DNA of 64,000 nt, taken from Crocodylus rhombifer (Eukaryota > Chordata > Crocodylia > Crocodylidae). Position 1 is the first letter of the stretch; every line of letters starts with the position of its first letter. The notes below the pieces were generated by a model. It had not been told where the DNA came from. It worked only from the letters and a program-made list of their open reading frames with translations, and did not search any database. Position numbers and translations under genes: made by a program. The stretch lies in assembly GCA_038503035.1 (NCBI GenBank), contig JAVSML010021654.1:47471-111470 (forward strand), read 5' to 3'. Shown here piece after piece: positions 49,481-61,439 of this stretch.

Positions 49481-50154
49481 ATGCCAATGTGTTCATTCTT
49501 GAAGGGACCTTGGTGGCTTTTAATTCCTATCCTGGCTCATACTTCAAGCAAGAGATCTGTGACTGCAGCCTCTTTAGGAAAGGGACCAAGCTGTCCTCCA
49601 GATTTTCACATTACAGCTGCTACCACATCCTCAGTGCTGATTATGCCAAATCAACAATGGCAAGGAAACTGCCGGATCTGATCAGCAGTGGGGTATATAT
49701 TCCAGATGTGCACGCATCTCATACATAAGAGCTGGATGGGAGAGACTGTCACAACACTGGCTGACTGGAGTGTGCTTGGTACACCATGTCTGAAGATGGC
49801 TTGAAATTCTGTACTATAGCAATGCTTTCATTGTTATTTGTCACCTCTCTAGGTTTCTGTTTGTTCCCCATGTGCAGAGCCAGCCTAGAAATGACTCCTT
49901 TTACTGTACTGCTGTTCCTACTTCTCAGAATTTAGCAGGGGCTGGCATTGTAACAAACTAGCATTCATGGCGAGAGAATTCCTGTCTTCACAAAGGCAGT
50001 AGAACACTTTTGCTGAGCAACTTCCTCTGCTACTGTGTTTGTAGATATGCTCCTATATTTCAGTGTGGCAATATATAAGCTGTATAGGCTCCAGTGCTTA
50101 CACTAGTGTATTCAGATTTAGAGCTAGACTGTTCTTAGTGGTGGCAGATGACAG

Positions 50155-50418
50155 AACAAGGACAATGGTCTTAAGTTGCAGCAAGGGAAGTTTAGGCAGA
50201 TATTAGGAAAACTTGCTCACTAAAAGGGAAATAAAGCACTGGAACAGGATACCCAGCAGGGTCATGGAATCTCCATCCTTGCAGGTTTTTAGCTAGACAA
50301 AGCCTGAGATGGGATGATCTAGTTGGTGATGGTCCTGCTTTGAGCAGGGGGTTGGACTACATGATCTCGTGAGGTCTCTTCCAATCCTAATTTTCTATGT
50401 ATCTATGATTTTATGATC
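50155..50418 (+). mobile_element. CR1 3' end, sense
   Basis: The sense 3' UTR of CR1 ends TTTGAGCAGGGGGTTGGACT and then TTTCTATGTATCTATGATTT. About 260 bases remain. Confidence 0.8.
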
Positions 50419-50814
50419 TTTGGTAATAATTAAGGCATTTTCACAAAGCAGAATCAGCTGTCTGGCAAGCGGGAAGATGTATGGCAGATGGTTCATGACA
50501 GATCTTGCCCTGGCTGCCCTATATGTTCATGGGAAGCAAGTCAGGGAACTGAATCTGAGGCACTGGCTCCCCAAGACTAGGCCTTACTTCCTATGGATCT
50601 TTTTGATGGTTTACCTTATTTCAGAGATTTTTTCCCCCCCCTCTGGGGCCCATTTTGAGTTTGAAGGGAGTTTTAGGGCTGCTCCTACAATTTTGGCTGA
50701 TAAAACGAGTGGGTTCTTCCAATGTGGGGTAAATTACAGCCTGTAAATCCGCCATGGGAGATGACTTTTTGAAAATGTCTACCTCTATCTGCCCCACTGG
50801 TATTTCCAGAGAGA

Positions 50815-51660
50815 TCATAGAATCATAGAGAAGTGGGGCTACAAGGGACCTCCAGATGTCATCTAGTCCAACCCCTGCCTGAGGCGGGATCATGCCTATC
50901 CAAACCATGCTATATAAACCATAAGACTACATCATTCCTGACATAAGATAGACTTAACACCTTAACCTTTCACAGGTAAAGAAGGGGGACCATGGCAGCC
51001 GAAGTCCTGCTTCTGTAAAATGTTGTTGACATATGCTCAAGAGGTCCCAGGATGAGGGCCATGCCCCCTTCTACAGAGGAAGGCAAAAACACCACAGTCC
51101 ATACCACTCTGACCATGAGGTAAAATTCCTTCCTGACCTCAGATATGGAGATTGGTCTGACCATGAGTGGAGGGGCATGACCCTCTAGCCAGGAGCCTCT
51201 GGTTTTGGTCACAGTAAGAGTACTGAAAACCCCCAGTCAAAGCCCACAGCCTGACCTGTAGCCAACACTCAACACCTCTGGGAAGGCTTCAAAACACCTT
51301 GACATATGTAGCAGAAAAGAGGTGGGAGGCAGGGTATGGGGCGGGGGGGAGGCAATGCAACCAGGAAAGCTAAGAAGCATGGGAAATACCCATATTAGAA
51401 CATAGGCATAGCTATGCCTAGATCATCCCCAACCAGTGGCTGTTCAGCCTCTTCTTAAACACCTCCATTGATGCAGAATCCATAACTTCCCTAGGCAGTC
51501 CATTTCACTGCCTCACTGTTTGATATCCAGCCTACACTTTGCTGCAACTGCAAGCCATTGGCCCAAGTCCTTGTCTCCGTAGCAAGGCAGAAAAGGTGCT
51601 TTACCTCTTCGGCACAGGAATGTGAAATACTGAGTGAACTCTGTGGGGTATGGTCCTACC
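50815..51660 (-). mobile_element. CR1 3' region, antisense
   Basis: It starts on plus with GATCATAGAATCATAGAGAA and continues through GGGACCTCCAGATGTCATCT and the antisense of a long CR1 3' region. It belongs to a different subfamily from the copy at 50.2 kb. The 5' limit is approximate. Confidence 0.75.
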
Positions 51661-52892
51661 TGGTTCTGCAGCATCAGTTATCTGAAAATTTCCTTATGAA
51701 GGGGTGTGTCACTGGCAGAAGACTTTGGAACTGAATTGCATTTCTCCCACCACAATGTATCAGTTGGGAAGAAAAACCCAGTGAGAACTATTTGGAGTCT
51801 CCTCCCCTTTCTTGGGTGGGGGAAATTGGATCTGATGTTTTCACTGTTCTTCTGGGTCGGTACAGGGTATGGCATTAAACACACCATATGCCACACCCTT
51901 ACTGAAGGGACCCTGTCTCTTATTGTAGGTTGGGTGACAGTTACTGCTGAGCAGAAGGGCCAGCACAAGATCAGACATCTAATCATTCCCATTTATATAC
52001 TGTTTTGAGGGACTGAAATTATCTTACACACTGGCAGTCAGTGAATACTACCCTTAAAGGAGGAGATACCACCAGCACTACTGTGGGGTAGCAAATGTTG
52101 CATTTTTATGGCATCCATGACACTTGGATTTGGAGCATATTGAAAGCCAGAATGCAGAGTAGTTGCTTAGAGAAACCCCTGCTAACACACAAGTATTAAC
52201 ACTGACATACTGTGACATTACTATAAGGTAGCAGCTTAGCTAAGGCATCAATACCTTTTAATAAGCATAGAGTGTTTCTGTACACTTCACTGTCACTTCA
52301 AATGGAAAGTGTACTGCAGTTGTATTTGTAAGGTACTATGTCTATATTTTTATATAAATACAATTCTGTGTGATGGCAGCTCATTTTATATAGGCATGGT
52401 GGGCGAAGTGTTTGGAACAAGAAAGGGAAGAAAGTAATTTGGTTTGGATGTGTTGTAAGAGGTTGTTGACTCAGCTTGGCAGGGCAATGATTAGAGCCAA
52501 AAGATTAAAGTGAAGAACATTAACACTGAAAAATAAGGGACATATTTACAAAAATAAATGTTCTGTTCTATCTCAAATATATAATAATTTAATTAATTTC
52601 TATTCACAGATAGCATGAATGCCGAAGTAGATTTGAGGGCATATTGTATGAGCTAGGTCAGACTTATGGCCGTCATGCTGGATCTAGCCCACTAAGATTT
52701 TATCCAACCTACCAAGCATGCCCAAAAATGATATTGTCACAGACGGTTGCAGTTGTTAGATGTTCTACCACTGGCACCATCTGGGGTGGAATATGTAAGA
52801 GCTGCTGCCTCCAGCCAGCGTTAAGGTGGAGCTGTGCTAATTTCAGCAGTGTTAGTGAAAGGTTGCTGACCCCTGTTTCAGGCAGAGATATA
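51661..52892. other. Unassigned intergenic segment
   Basis: No coding sequence or clear repeat was recognised. The interval is moderately AT-rich toward 52,300-52,610. Confidence 0.35.
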
Positions 52893-54330
52893 GAATCACA
52901 GACTCATGGAAAATAAGGGTTGGAAGAGACCTCAAGAGGTCAATTAGTTGAATCTCCTGCTCAAAGTAGAACCAGCTCCAACTTGCCCAAACTGGAAGAT
53001 TGTGGGCTCAACTGCTCGACAGTTCAGTGGATGGGAAACTGGCTACATGGTAGGACCCAGAGAGTTCTCATGAATGGATCCGTGTCGTCCTGGCAAGAAG
53101 TGGCCAGTGGTGTCCCTCTGGGGTCCATGCTTGGACCAGTGCTTTTCAACACCTTTTTCAATGATTGGGAAGGGGGAGTGAAAAGCTCACTGGCCAAGTT
53201 TGCAGATGACACCAAGTTATGGGACAGTGTGGTCACACCAAACGATAGGTTGCAGATACAGTTGGGACCTGGACAGGCTCAATAGTTGGGCAGACTGGAC
53301 CCAGATGAAGTTTAACACTTCCTAGTGTAAGGTGCTCCATTTTGGGGTAAACAACCCTCAGCATACATATAGGCTCAGTGGCGATAGTTTGACTTGCACC
53401 ATGGCTGAAAGGGACCTAGGGGTAATGATCGACCATTGTATGAATATGAGCTGTCAGTGCGATGTGATGGTCAGCAGGGCAAACAACACACTGGTATGTG
53501 TCAACCAATGCATCTTGTGTAAAACTAAGGAAGTGATACTCCTGCTGTACTCAGCACTGGTGAGACCACAGCTGGAGTACTGCATCCAGTTCTGGGCACT
53601 GCACTTCAATAAGGACATGGAAAAATTTGAAAGGGTCTGGAAAACAGCCACCCATATGATCAGGGAATTGCAAGGCAAGCCAGATGAAGATAGGCTGAGG
53701 GACCTGGGCCTCTTCAGCCTAAAGAAGAGAAGGCTGAGAGGGGACTTGATAGTGGCTCACCGCTATATCAGAGGAGTGCATCAGGAGCTCAGTGAATAGT
53801 TGTTCACTGGGGCACCCCCAGGGAAGACCAGGACCGATGGATACAAACTCCTGGAAGGCCACTTCAGGCTTAATATCAGGAAAAACTCCTTCATGGCCAG
53901 GGTGTCCTGACTGTGGAATAAACTCCCCCCAGAGGTGGTGCAGTCATCTACCCTGGAGTTTTCAAGAGGAGACTAGACAGTCACCTCACTGGGGTCACCT
54001 AACTCCAGTTATCTTCCTACCTAGTGTGTGTGTGTGTTGGGGGGAGAGCTGGACCTGATGATCTGCAAGGTCCCTTCTAGCCCGTAATAATCTATGAATC
54101 TGTGAAACTAGATCATCCCAGTCAAGGCTTCGTCTAGCTGGGTCTTAAAAACCTATGAGGATGAAGACTTTAGAACCCCTCTGGGTAACCTGTTCCAGTG
54201 TTTTACTACCATCCTAGTGAGAAAGTTTTTCTTAATATCTAACCTAAACTTCCCTTTCTGAAACTTGAGACTGTTGCTCCTTGTTCTGTTATCAGTCACC
54301 ACTGAGAACATGTAGCAATTTGAGCTAGTT
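52893..54330 (-). mobile_element. CR1 3' fragment, antisense, interrupted by another CR1
   Basis: Plus-strand AATCACAGACTCATGGAAAA followed by GTTGGAAGAGACCTCAAGAG (52,893-52,978) is the antisense 3' end. Its continuation (ATCATCCCAGTCAAGGCTTC and TTCCAGTGTTTTACTACCAT) resumes at about 54,108. The gap is filled by a sense CR1, so this copy is the older host. Confidence 0.75.
52979..54106 (+). mobile_element. CR1 fragment, sense, nested
   Basis: It carries the RT palm VASGVPLGSMLGPVLFNTFF, catalytic block KFADDTKLW and thumb (53,332-53,799: [34 protein letters not shown]), ending GTAATAATCTATGAATCTGTG. Stops occur near 53,285 and 53,323. It is inserted into the antisense CR1 above. Confidence 0.85.
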
Positions 54331-54429
54331 ATTTTAGAATATAAATGATGAATAATAATTATTTTGTAAAACTATAGTTTGTATGCATGAATAGATGAGT
54401 GTGGAGAGAATGGAAATCTACTAGAAGAA

Positions 54430-55020
54430 TAATGTGCTAACCCACAAGTTACCAAAGAGCAGAGGGAAATTCAATGAGAGGCTGAAGAGACAAAGAATAC
54501 AATAAGCAAAAGAGACAAGATTAAAGACACTGTCTGGAACCCTTCAAGGCTGAAGGCCCTGTCTGCACCCAGCACAGCCTGCACCAGCAGTAATGAAAGA
54601 ATGTAGTAAATAGAGTGCTTGAGGATCAACACCTGGCACAGTGATGTGTGAACCTGGCCATTCGGCAGGGTGGAAGAATACTGAGATTCAGATAAAGAAG
54701 GCATCCAACCAAAAAGGTGGGGCTGAAGGTATGACAGTGGTATGCAATGACCCATAAAAGAGGAAGATCAATGAGAAAGGGGTTGGGTAACACTATACAT
54801 CTCTGGAGCACAGACACGCATCAGACGAGGCCCCGCTCCTCATCTCATGCTCCAAGGCTGACCACCTAGTATAGTACTGAGCAACAGACTTTGGTAACTA
54901 TAACATCTGCAAAGTAATTGGGAGTGAGTGTGTGTATGTATGAGTGCTCTTTTGAATATTCTAATCAATAAACGCGGCATCTTGCCTTATCCCCCTCATA
55001 AAGTCTCACTGTTCATTTTA
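54430..55020 (+). mobile_element. Possible LTR segment
   Basis: It begins TGTGCTAACCC and has CATAAAAGAGG near 54,753 (TATA-like) and CAATAAACG near 54,965 (polyadenylation-like), in the spacing of an LTR. It ends near TTTTAAGCAAC, followed by TGGGAGACCCACA, which could be a primer-binding site. No target duplication or internal genes were found, so the call is tentative. Confidence 0.4.
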
Positions 55021-56365
55021 AGCAACTGGGAGACCCACACCCCCAGATCTTTATCGGGGGCCAGTGCAGGCTGCAGGCTCAAGCTGCCACCCTGCTTATC
55101 TCCCCCGGGACCTCCAGAGCTGATGGGTGCAGGCCAGTGCAGCTGGGGACAGCAGGGTGGTGCAGGAATTTCTCACTAGTGTGAGCACCCCCCCTGCCCC
55201 ACCCACTGCTCTTGCGATGTGCCCCTAGTGCTTTCTGCTGTTTTCTGGGTTGCAGCCCCATGCCACTGCCCTCGCTGGACTCCTGTGCGCAGGAGGCATG
55301 GTGCCGGGGCAGTGAGAGGCAAGAAGCAGTAAGGAGGTTTTCTGCATGGCTTCTCAGCTTCCCGCTGTGTCGGGTCATGGGGAGCGGTGGGGGGGAAGCC
55401 AGGCGGCAGGGAACAGCAGCGAACAGGCAGCCTGCTGTTCCTTGCTGCCCTGCTTTCCCTGCCACCCCCCAAAATTGGACTGCCTGTTAATAATCTTTGA
55501 TAATCCTTTGATCTGTATGCATACAAATGCTATCAATTGGGTCACTTAGTTGGTAGCAGGACCACTATCAACAGTGCTGTCATTTGAATGACTCAGGATT
55601 GACTCAGTAGGACAGTGCATTGAGGAGGGATGTTCTACTGCTTCGTTTCAGAAAGGATTTCCCCTTAAGGGTCTCTCTTGAAGAATCCAAGTGAACATTA
55701 CAAAGGGGGACGGATTGTGGGAAGCGGACAAAAAAATCTATGCAACTGTTGATTCTGCTATGCTACACTGCAATAAAGTTGCGTAAGAAATTTTCATTTG
55801 CATCACATATGGCATAAACAAATAATTCATAATGTTCAAAGAAAACCATATTTTAAAGGAATATATGCAAGAACACATGCATGCAAAAATGCACTTGCAG
55901 CTTTAGCTCTGCATTTCTGTATGCTTAGTTTCTCAATCTTAACTTTCCATTAACACTAGTTCTTTCCAAAGAATTTCCAAAACATGGTTACTCCTCTATA
56001 TAAAAAAGCAGACTTTTTGTGATCTAACCTATGATTTGTAAGTATAGCATATGGCAGCTCTTCAGTGCTACCTTTCCTGAGGCCAGAGGTCCCAGAAACA
56101 AATCTTGCTTGGGCTGGAATTGTGCTTACATAAAGTAGATCTGGTTTCTTTGTTGCATGTTCCTTTCTGTTGTTCATTCAGATAGACATTTGTTACCCCT
56201 AAGCCCTCTCTGACATTCTGGACACATGTGGTTTATTTTCCAAGTGGACTTTCTGATGTTGAAGGAGAGTTGAGCTTCTACTAATGCTTTTATAGCATTT
56301 AGGATATTTATAGGATTTTTCTCCCATATGGATCCTAAAGATCTATACACCCTGACTTCTGAATT
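55021..56365. other. Unassigned segment before the Penelope-like element
   Basis: A GC-rich block at 55,030-55,480 with frames on both strands may be an old DNA transposon. The rest is AT-rich, and nothing else was recognised. Confidence 0.35.
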
Positions 56366-57578
56366 AAATGTTTCTCCTACAGGAGCAAGATTACAACTCA
56401 GAGTACAGACCGAAAGATATTACTGACCTTATACAATTCATCCTCACACATAACAATTTCACTTTTAATAACCAACACTTCCTCCAGGCCATGGGCACTG
56501 CTATGGGCACCAAAACGGCCCCACAGTATACCAAACTTTTTATAAGCCACCTGGAAAAAGACTTCCTCAAGGACTGCACCATCAAACCCTTGCTATACTT
56601 AAGATATATTGATGACATCTTCATCATTTGGCCTGAAAACCTGCAATCACTGATTGAGTTCCAGAAGAAATTCAGCCATCACCATCCCTCCATCCGACTT
56701 TCTCTAGAATACACCAACACCAACATCTCCTTTTTAGACACAATGATTGGTATCCAGAATGATAAAATACAGACCGCGTTATACAAGAAACCCACAGACC
56801 AACATGCATATCTGCACAGAACCAGCAATCACCCTAAACACACCAACAAAGCTGTGAAATACAGCCAAGTCCTCAGATACCACTGAATTTGCACTGAAGA
56901 GAACACCTGGGATTGCCCCCTCACTAATTTTAAAAAGCCTTCCACCCAACAAGGACACTCCTCCAGAGACACAGATCGCACATTTGAAAGAGCCACCCAG
57001 ATACCATGTGAAGAATTGCTGCAGTACAGAAGAGAAACCCCCACAAATCACACACTGCTGGTTATGATATATCTCCCCTCCCTCAAACCCGTACGGAAAA
57101 TCCTCAAACAATTGTAACCCATACTAGAAAGAGACCCTATGCTTAAAGAGACCTTCCCAGAGCCACCCATCCTAGCCTTCAAACAATCACTGAACCTCAC
57201 TAACCTCATCACCAGAAGCAAACTACCTCAGGCCCAGAACACACCAAATGGATCCAGACCATGCCATGACAAGAAATGCAAAACCTGCCAACACATCTCC
57301 AACACCCCCAACAATTACTACACCCCACAACAGAGGCATCAGCATCCCTGCATCTTACAGCTGCACTTTGAGAAATGTAATATATCTCATCCAATGCACC
57401 AAATGCCTTGATGGAAAATACATAGGAGAGACCAAACAACAACTGTACACCGGAACGAATACACACTGGAAATCTATCAAAGACAGGAATACCCAATTAC
57501 CTGTGGGGGCACATTTCTCACAAGAAAACCACTCTCTCTCCAATCTCGCAGTTCTAATCCTCCATAGGAACTTATAAA
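56366..57578 (+). pseudogene. Penelope-like retroelement: RT and GIY-YIG endonuclease, 5'-truncated
   Basis: The frame 56,368-56,886 encodes RT core blocks HFLQAMGTAMGTKTAPQYTK, the catalytic YLRYIDDIFIIW and NISFLDTMIG. After stops, the same frame continues with PPILAFKQSLNLTNLITRSK and the Cys motif CHDKKCKTCQ before the endonuclease. A shift near 57,340 leads to the GIY-YIG domain in another frame: NVIYLIQCTKCLDGKYIGET. In this copy the usual Arg/His motif that follows reads TGTNTHWKSI. The order RT then GIY-YIG is diagnostic of Penelope-like elements. The 5' end of the RT is missing, and stops at 56,884 and 57,115 plus the frameshift make it inactive. Confidence 0.82.
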
Positions 57579-57619
57579 ACACTTTTCTGCATGGCAGTGA
57601 ATGCAGCCCACTGACAGGG

Positions 57620-58640
57620 AACTGTGGCAGGATCACTCCAGGCGGGTTTCAATCTCGCTTTATTTCACTTCAGAATCTTAATACTTGTAACTTCTTCTAT
57701 TAAAGCAATTAGTGGGGTCTACCCCTCTGCTCCTTCCACACTATTCTTCCCCTCTGAACTCTCTATCTTAGATCCTGTTCGTGACACCGTTTGTCACAGG
57801 CAGCTGGGCACTGTGAGTATATCAGTTTAGTCGCAGACTAACCAAGTACTGCAACTTATATTAGCCACTGGGCTTTTTTGGTTCAGGATTGAGGAGGTAA
57901 TGTTGGGAGGAAAGCAATAACAAGTTTCACTTATAAAAAAAGAATGAATTTTACTTAAAACAGCAAAAGATATAGTTTGCACATATGACAGTTAGTAAAA
58001 AGGTTAAGTTAATAAACAGATAACATAACACTACAAGTTAAAATTGGCAGTGATAATAAAAAGAGACAGAGAAATCAACCAAGAGTTCCCACTTGGTTAG
58101 CAACTTATCAATAGTCCCTCAGTCTCAGGTACATGTCAAGTTGATTCAGCGAAGTCAGGCGTCCCCGATCTACGCTATCAGAGGGCGATACCGGGGGAAG
58201 TTCCCTCAGTCAGAATCTGGTCCTTGCTTATTCAGGGAGTGAGAGATCCGGCGGCATGGGACAGCAATGACCCTTCTGTTCTGTCCTTCCTGTTGGTTAT
58301 TTAACGTGCACGTTCTTTTATATCATGTCTATGTTAATTTGTTGGCTTTTAACCACTCATAATCTTATTCTATAGCTGTTATCCTATGGGGTTAAAAGGT
58401 GTTAGAAATCATTATAATAAGTTGCTGCCTAAGCTTGGGTTTACCCAATAAGCAAATCACACTACATCACTTTGGGGTCTGAGATTAACATGCCCCACCC
58501 AAGTTCAGCTCACTATGTTAATTATACCTTGAGGTTAGATCTGTTAATTTTGCTGACTTTAAGTGAAAAATTATTAAATCAGCTAGATTTGCAGTTTTTT
58601 TTCTTTAGTTCTGCTTTTTAAAACTCATGCTGTCTCAAGA
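57620..58640 (-). mobile_element. Possible LTR-type sequence, antisense
   Basis: An AT-rich block of about 1 kb with a minus-strand GATATAAAAGAACG TATA-like motif near 58,320 and several AATAAA-like strings. It lies between the Penelope-like element and a duplicated 39-base piece of that element. No ends or target duplication could be fixed. Confidence 0.3.
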
Positions 58641-58641
58641 C

Positions 58642-58682
58642 TAGTGCAGTACAGAAGAGAAACCCCCACAAATCACACACTG
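58642..58682 (+). repeat. Second copy of a 39-bp Penelope segment
   Basis: GCAGTACAGAAGAGAAACCC and the following bases up to CACACTGC are identical to 57,023-57,061 in the Penelope-like frame, then the two diverge at once. It is a short second fragment in the same orientation, 1.6 kb downstream. Confidence 0.85.
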
Positions 58683-58859
58683 CCCCATCACTGAAGTCTG
58701 CCAGACCTGCAAAGCACAGTCTTCAACCAGGTCCAGGGGCTCCTTGCATCCTCCCCGCCCTCCGAGCAGGGGTGGGGCAAGCCCATCCCAGCTGTTACCT
58801 GATTGGTGGAAATGTTCCACCAATCTGAAGTGCTCCTTTCCAAACCAGGATTGCCAGGC

Positions 58860-59945
58860 AAAAGCAGGGAGCCCACCACACTCCAGTTAAAATAAACATC
58901 TAATAGCTATATAATGAGTCACTTAATATTTATAGGGTACTTGCTTGCTTGCTTTTAGGTGTCTTGGATGTAAAACTGACACTTCTCAAGTATGCACCAA
59001 AGGTGGCATTCTGATCTCATAAGTGTCCAGTTTTGGTCATCTACACATCATTTTTGGTCACCCAAGTGCCAAAAATGCCACTTTCACAGAGGCAGGAATT
59101 TTGTCTCTGGCTGTATAGCCTGCGTGCATATGCAGTGATCTACACATGCAGGCTGAGTGTGCACACTGGCAACAAAGTGAAAGAGGAGATCTGTACAATC
59201 TTTTGCTCCCACTGGCTAGGAGACTTGCTTGGGACACCTCTGGAACCAGGTTGTGGGGACAGAGTGTGGGTTTGTGTGGGGTTTGTTGAGGTGTGACAGA
59301 GGGTGTGGGGGGTGTGGGGCCTCCCCACACACTCCCCCCACGGTGCACAGTCTCCACCACTGGTGGTAGTAGCAGCAGCAGCATGTGGCAAATGCTCAGG
59401 ATGTTCGTAGCCCATGCAGGCACTTCTGTCCAGTGGCGCCTGGCTCCAACCAGTGCTGCACATGGTGACAAGGAGTGCAGCCATGCCAGCCTGCCTCTAT
59501 TGTGCAACACATGCGCAGTTGCCAGCACTTGCACACCATCGGGGGAAGCCCCCGAGCAATGAAGCTGGCTGCCTTCCCTGCCCCCTGCCTAGCAGGCAGG
59601 GACTCTGTTGGAAGTGGAGGGGAGCCCCAGGTCCCTGCTTCGTGGTGGAGTCCTGGGACCTCCATGGCAAGGGGCAGGGAAGGCAGCTGGCTTCATCACA
59701 TGGGGCTTCCCCCAGTGGCATGTGAATGCTGGGAGCTGCACATGCACTTGAATGGGAACCTCAAGTCCTGGTCCCGGTCCCAGTCCTGGACTGCATGACT
59801 CTGGGACAGCATTTTTCCCAGATTCACAGTGTCCTGCAGGGATTGTGAAATGGCATGTTTCCCTTAGCAGGCTGGCAGCATTTCAGCCTGCAATAGGCTG
59901 CCAGGAGCAGCATGCAGGGGGTGCCACATGCATGTGACATGCATG
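58860..59945. other. Unassigned, partly GC-rich, upstream of intact CR1
   Basis: Overlapping frames occur on both strands at 59,050-59,800 without domains. The region may include an old DNA transposon. It abuts the 5' end of the young CR1. Confidence 0.35.
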
Positions 59946-60341
59946 CATGCAGGCTCCGGAGTGGTGAGAGACGTGCGGGTGAAAGCCTGCTGTGCCCCCG
60001 CTCCGCCGAAGCCCCCCAGACACCCCCTCAGCAGCCACAGAGCCCCCTGCTGACCCCCAGCACAGCCGGAGGTAAGTGGGCTCGTGGTGGGAAGGGGTTA
60101 ACTCCTCGCTCCCTGGGAGGAGGCAGCTGTGTGGAGCCGGGCCAGGTCAAGCCCCTGCCCAGGCCCCTACTTGGCCAAGCCCCGCAGGAAGCCACACGAC
60201 CGAAGCCATGTGAACAGGCTGCGTAAACAGGCACTTCAGTTAGCGTGGAGTTCGCACAGGAGAGGGTGTGGGAGGTCATGAGACCCTGCCTGCGAACCTG
60301 CCAAAGTAGTCAGTCCCAGCCGTAGCCAGCCTATCAGAGGC

Positions 60342-61439
60342 ATGACACGGATGGGCATGTGCCGCACCCTGAGGGTCCCCTTGGGCTCTGCGGCCCCCAC
60401 ATTCGGCACCTCAGAGACGGCCACCCAGACGGAGCCCAAGGTTCCGGGCTCCACGCAGACGGAGCCCCTGCCTCTTGGCTGCAGGGGCTGCCTGTCCCTT
60501 TTTCAGGCTCTGGGGCCCGGGAGCATGGCCACCTCCCCTTGCAGGGTCTGCTCCCTACTGGGGTCTCTGGCGCACCAGCTGGAGGAGCTCCAGGCCACAG
60601 TCCAGAGACTGCATGCCATAAGGTACTGCGAGCAGGAGATAGACTCCTACTGCCAGGCCCTTCTCCCCCGGGAGCCACAGGGGAGAGCACCGTCTCCCTC
60701 CAGGACTAAGGAGGACTCTGGGACCTCCTGCTCTGCCCAGTCAGGGGCATGGACCAAGGTGGTCAAGGGCCCGAAGGCCCGCCGCACCAAGGCCCCTCCC
60801 TCGCCGGAGCTTAGCAACAGGTTTGCACCTCTTGCAGCCCCGGCAGAGCCTGCTCAGTTGCCGGTTCCCGCAGGCAACCCAGGCTCGACCGCAGCTACTG
60901 ACCCCGCTCTCCCCAAGACAAAGCGAAAGGTGTTTGTTGTGGGAGACTCCATCCTGCAGGGCACTGAGGGGGCACTCTGCCGCCCCGACCCCTTAGCCCG
61001 GGAAGTCTGCTGCTTCCCGGGGGCCCGCATCCAAGACATTGCGGAGAGGATCCCAGAGCTTCTCCAGCCCACAGACCACTATCCCATGCTCCTTATTCAT
61101 GTGGGCACCAATGACACGGCTTGGAGCACCCCCAGCCAGGTCATGAGGTGCTACAGGGATTTGGGAGTGGGGCTCAGGGGTCTGGGAGCTCAGGTGGTGT
61201 TTTCATCAATCCTCCCAGTCTCGGGCTATGGGCTGAGGAGGGAGAGGAGGATCCACGCGGTGAACCAAAGACTGCGGCGCTGGTGTTATCAGGAAGGCTT
61301 TGGCTTCCATGACCACAGCCCGCTCTTTGGCAAGAGAGGCAGCGAGCTGCTGGGAAGAGATGGCCTCCACCTCTCCCCCCTGGGGAGGAGCCTCTTCTCA
61401 GCCAGGCTGGCTGACCTGCTCCACCAGGCTTTAAACTAA
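60342..61439 (+). CDS. CR1 ORF1 protein with SGNH-type esterase domain
   Basis: It is 365 codons. The N-terminal third is Pro/Thr-rich with a Cys-containing segment (GCRGCLSLFQALGPG, CRVCSLLGSL) and a short coil. The C-terminal half is an SGNH/GDSL-like hydrolase: FVVGDSILQG with the nucleophile Ser at about residue 203, HVGTNDTAW with Gly255 and Asn257, and GRDGLHLSPLG with Asp340 and His343. CR1 ORF1 proteins are known to carry such an esterase, thought to help RNP or membrane interaction. It ends three to five bases past the start of the ORF2 open frame. All catalytic positions are intact. Confidence 0.85.
   Translation: MTRMGMCRTLRVPLGSAAPTFGTSETATQTEPKVPGSTQTEPLPLGCRGCLSLFQALGPGSMATSPCRVCSLLGSLAHQLEELQATVQRLHAIRYCEQEIDSYCQALLPREPQGRAPSPSRTKEDSGTSCSAQSGAWTKVVKGPKARRTKAPPSPELSNRFAPLAAPAEPAQLPVPAGNPGSTAATDPALPKTKRKVFVVGDSILQGTEGALCRPDPLAREVCCFPGARIQDIAERIPELLQPTDHYPMLLIHVGTNDTAWSTPSQVMRCYRDLGVGLRGLGAQVVFSSILPVSGYGLRRERRIHAVNQRLRRWCYQEGFGFHDHSPLFGKRGSELLGRDGLHLSPLGRSLFSARLADLLHQALN

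Noticed and set aside
49388..49739. Overlapping plus frames downstream of the host gene
   Set aside because: The start lies inside a MITE and no homology is recognised; codon pattern looks random.
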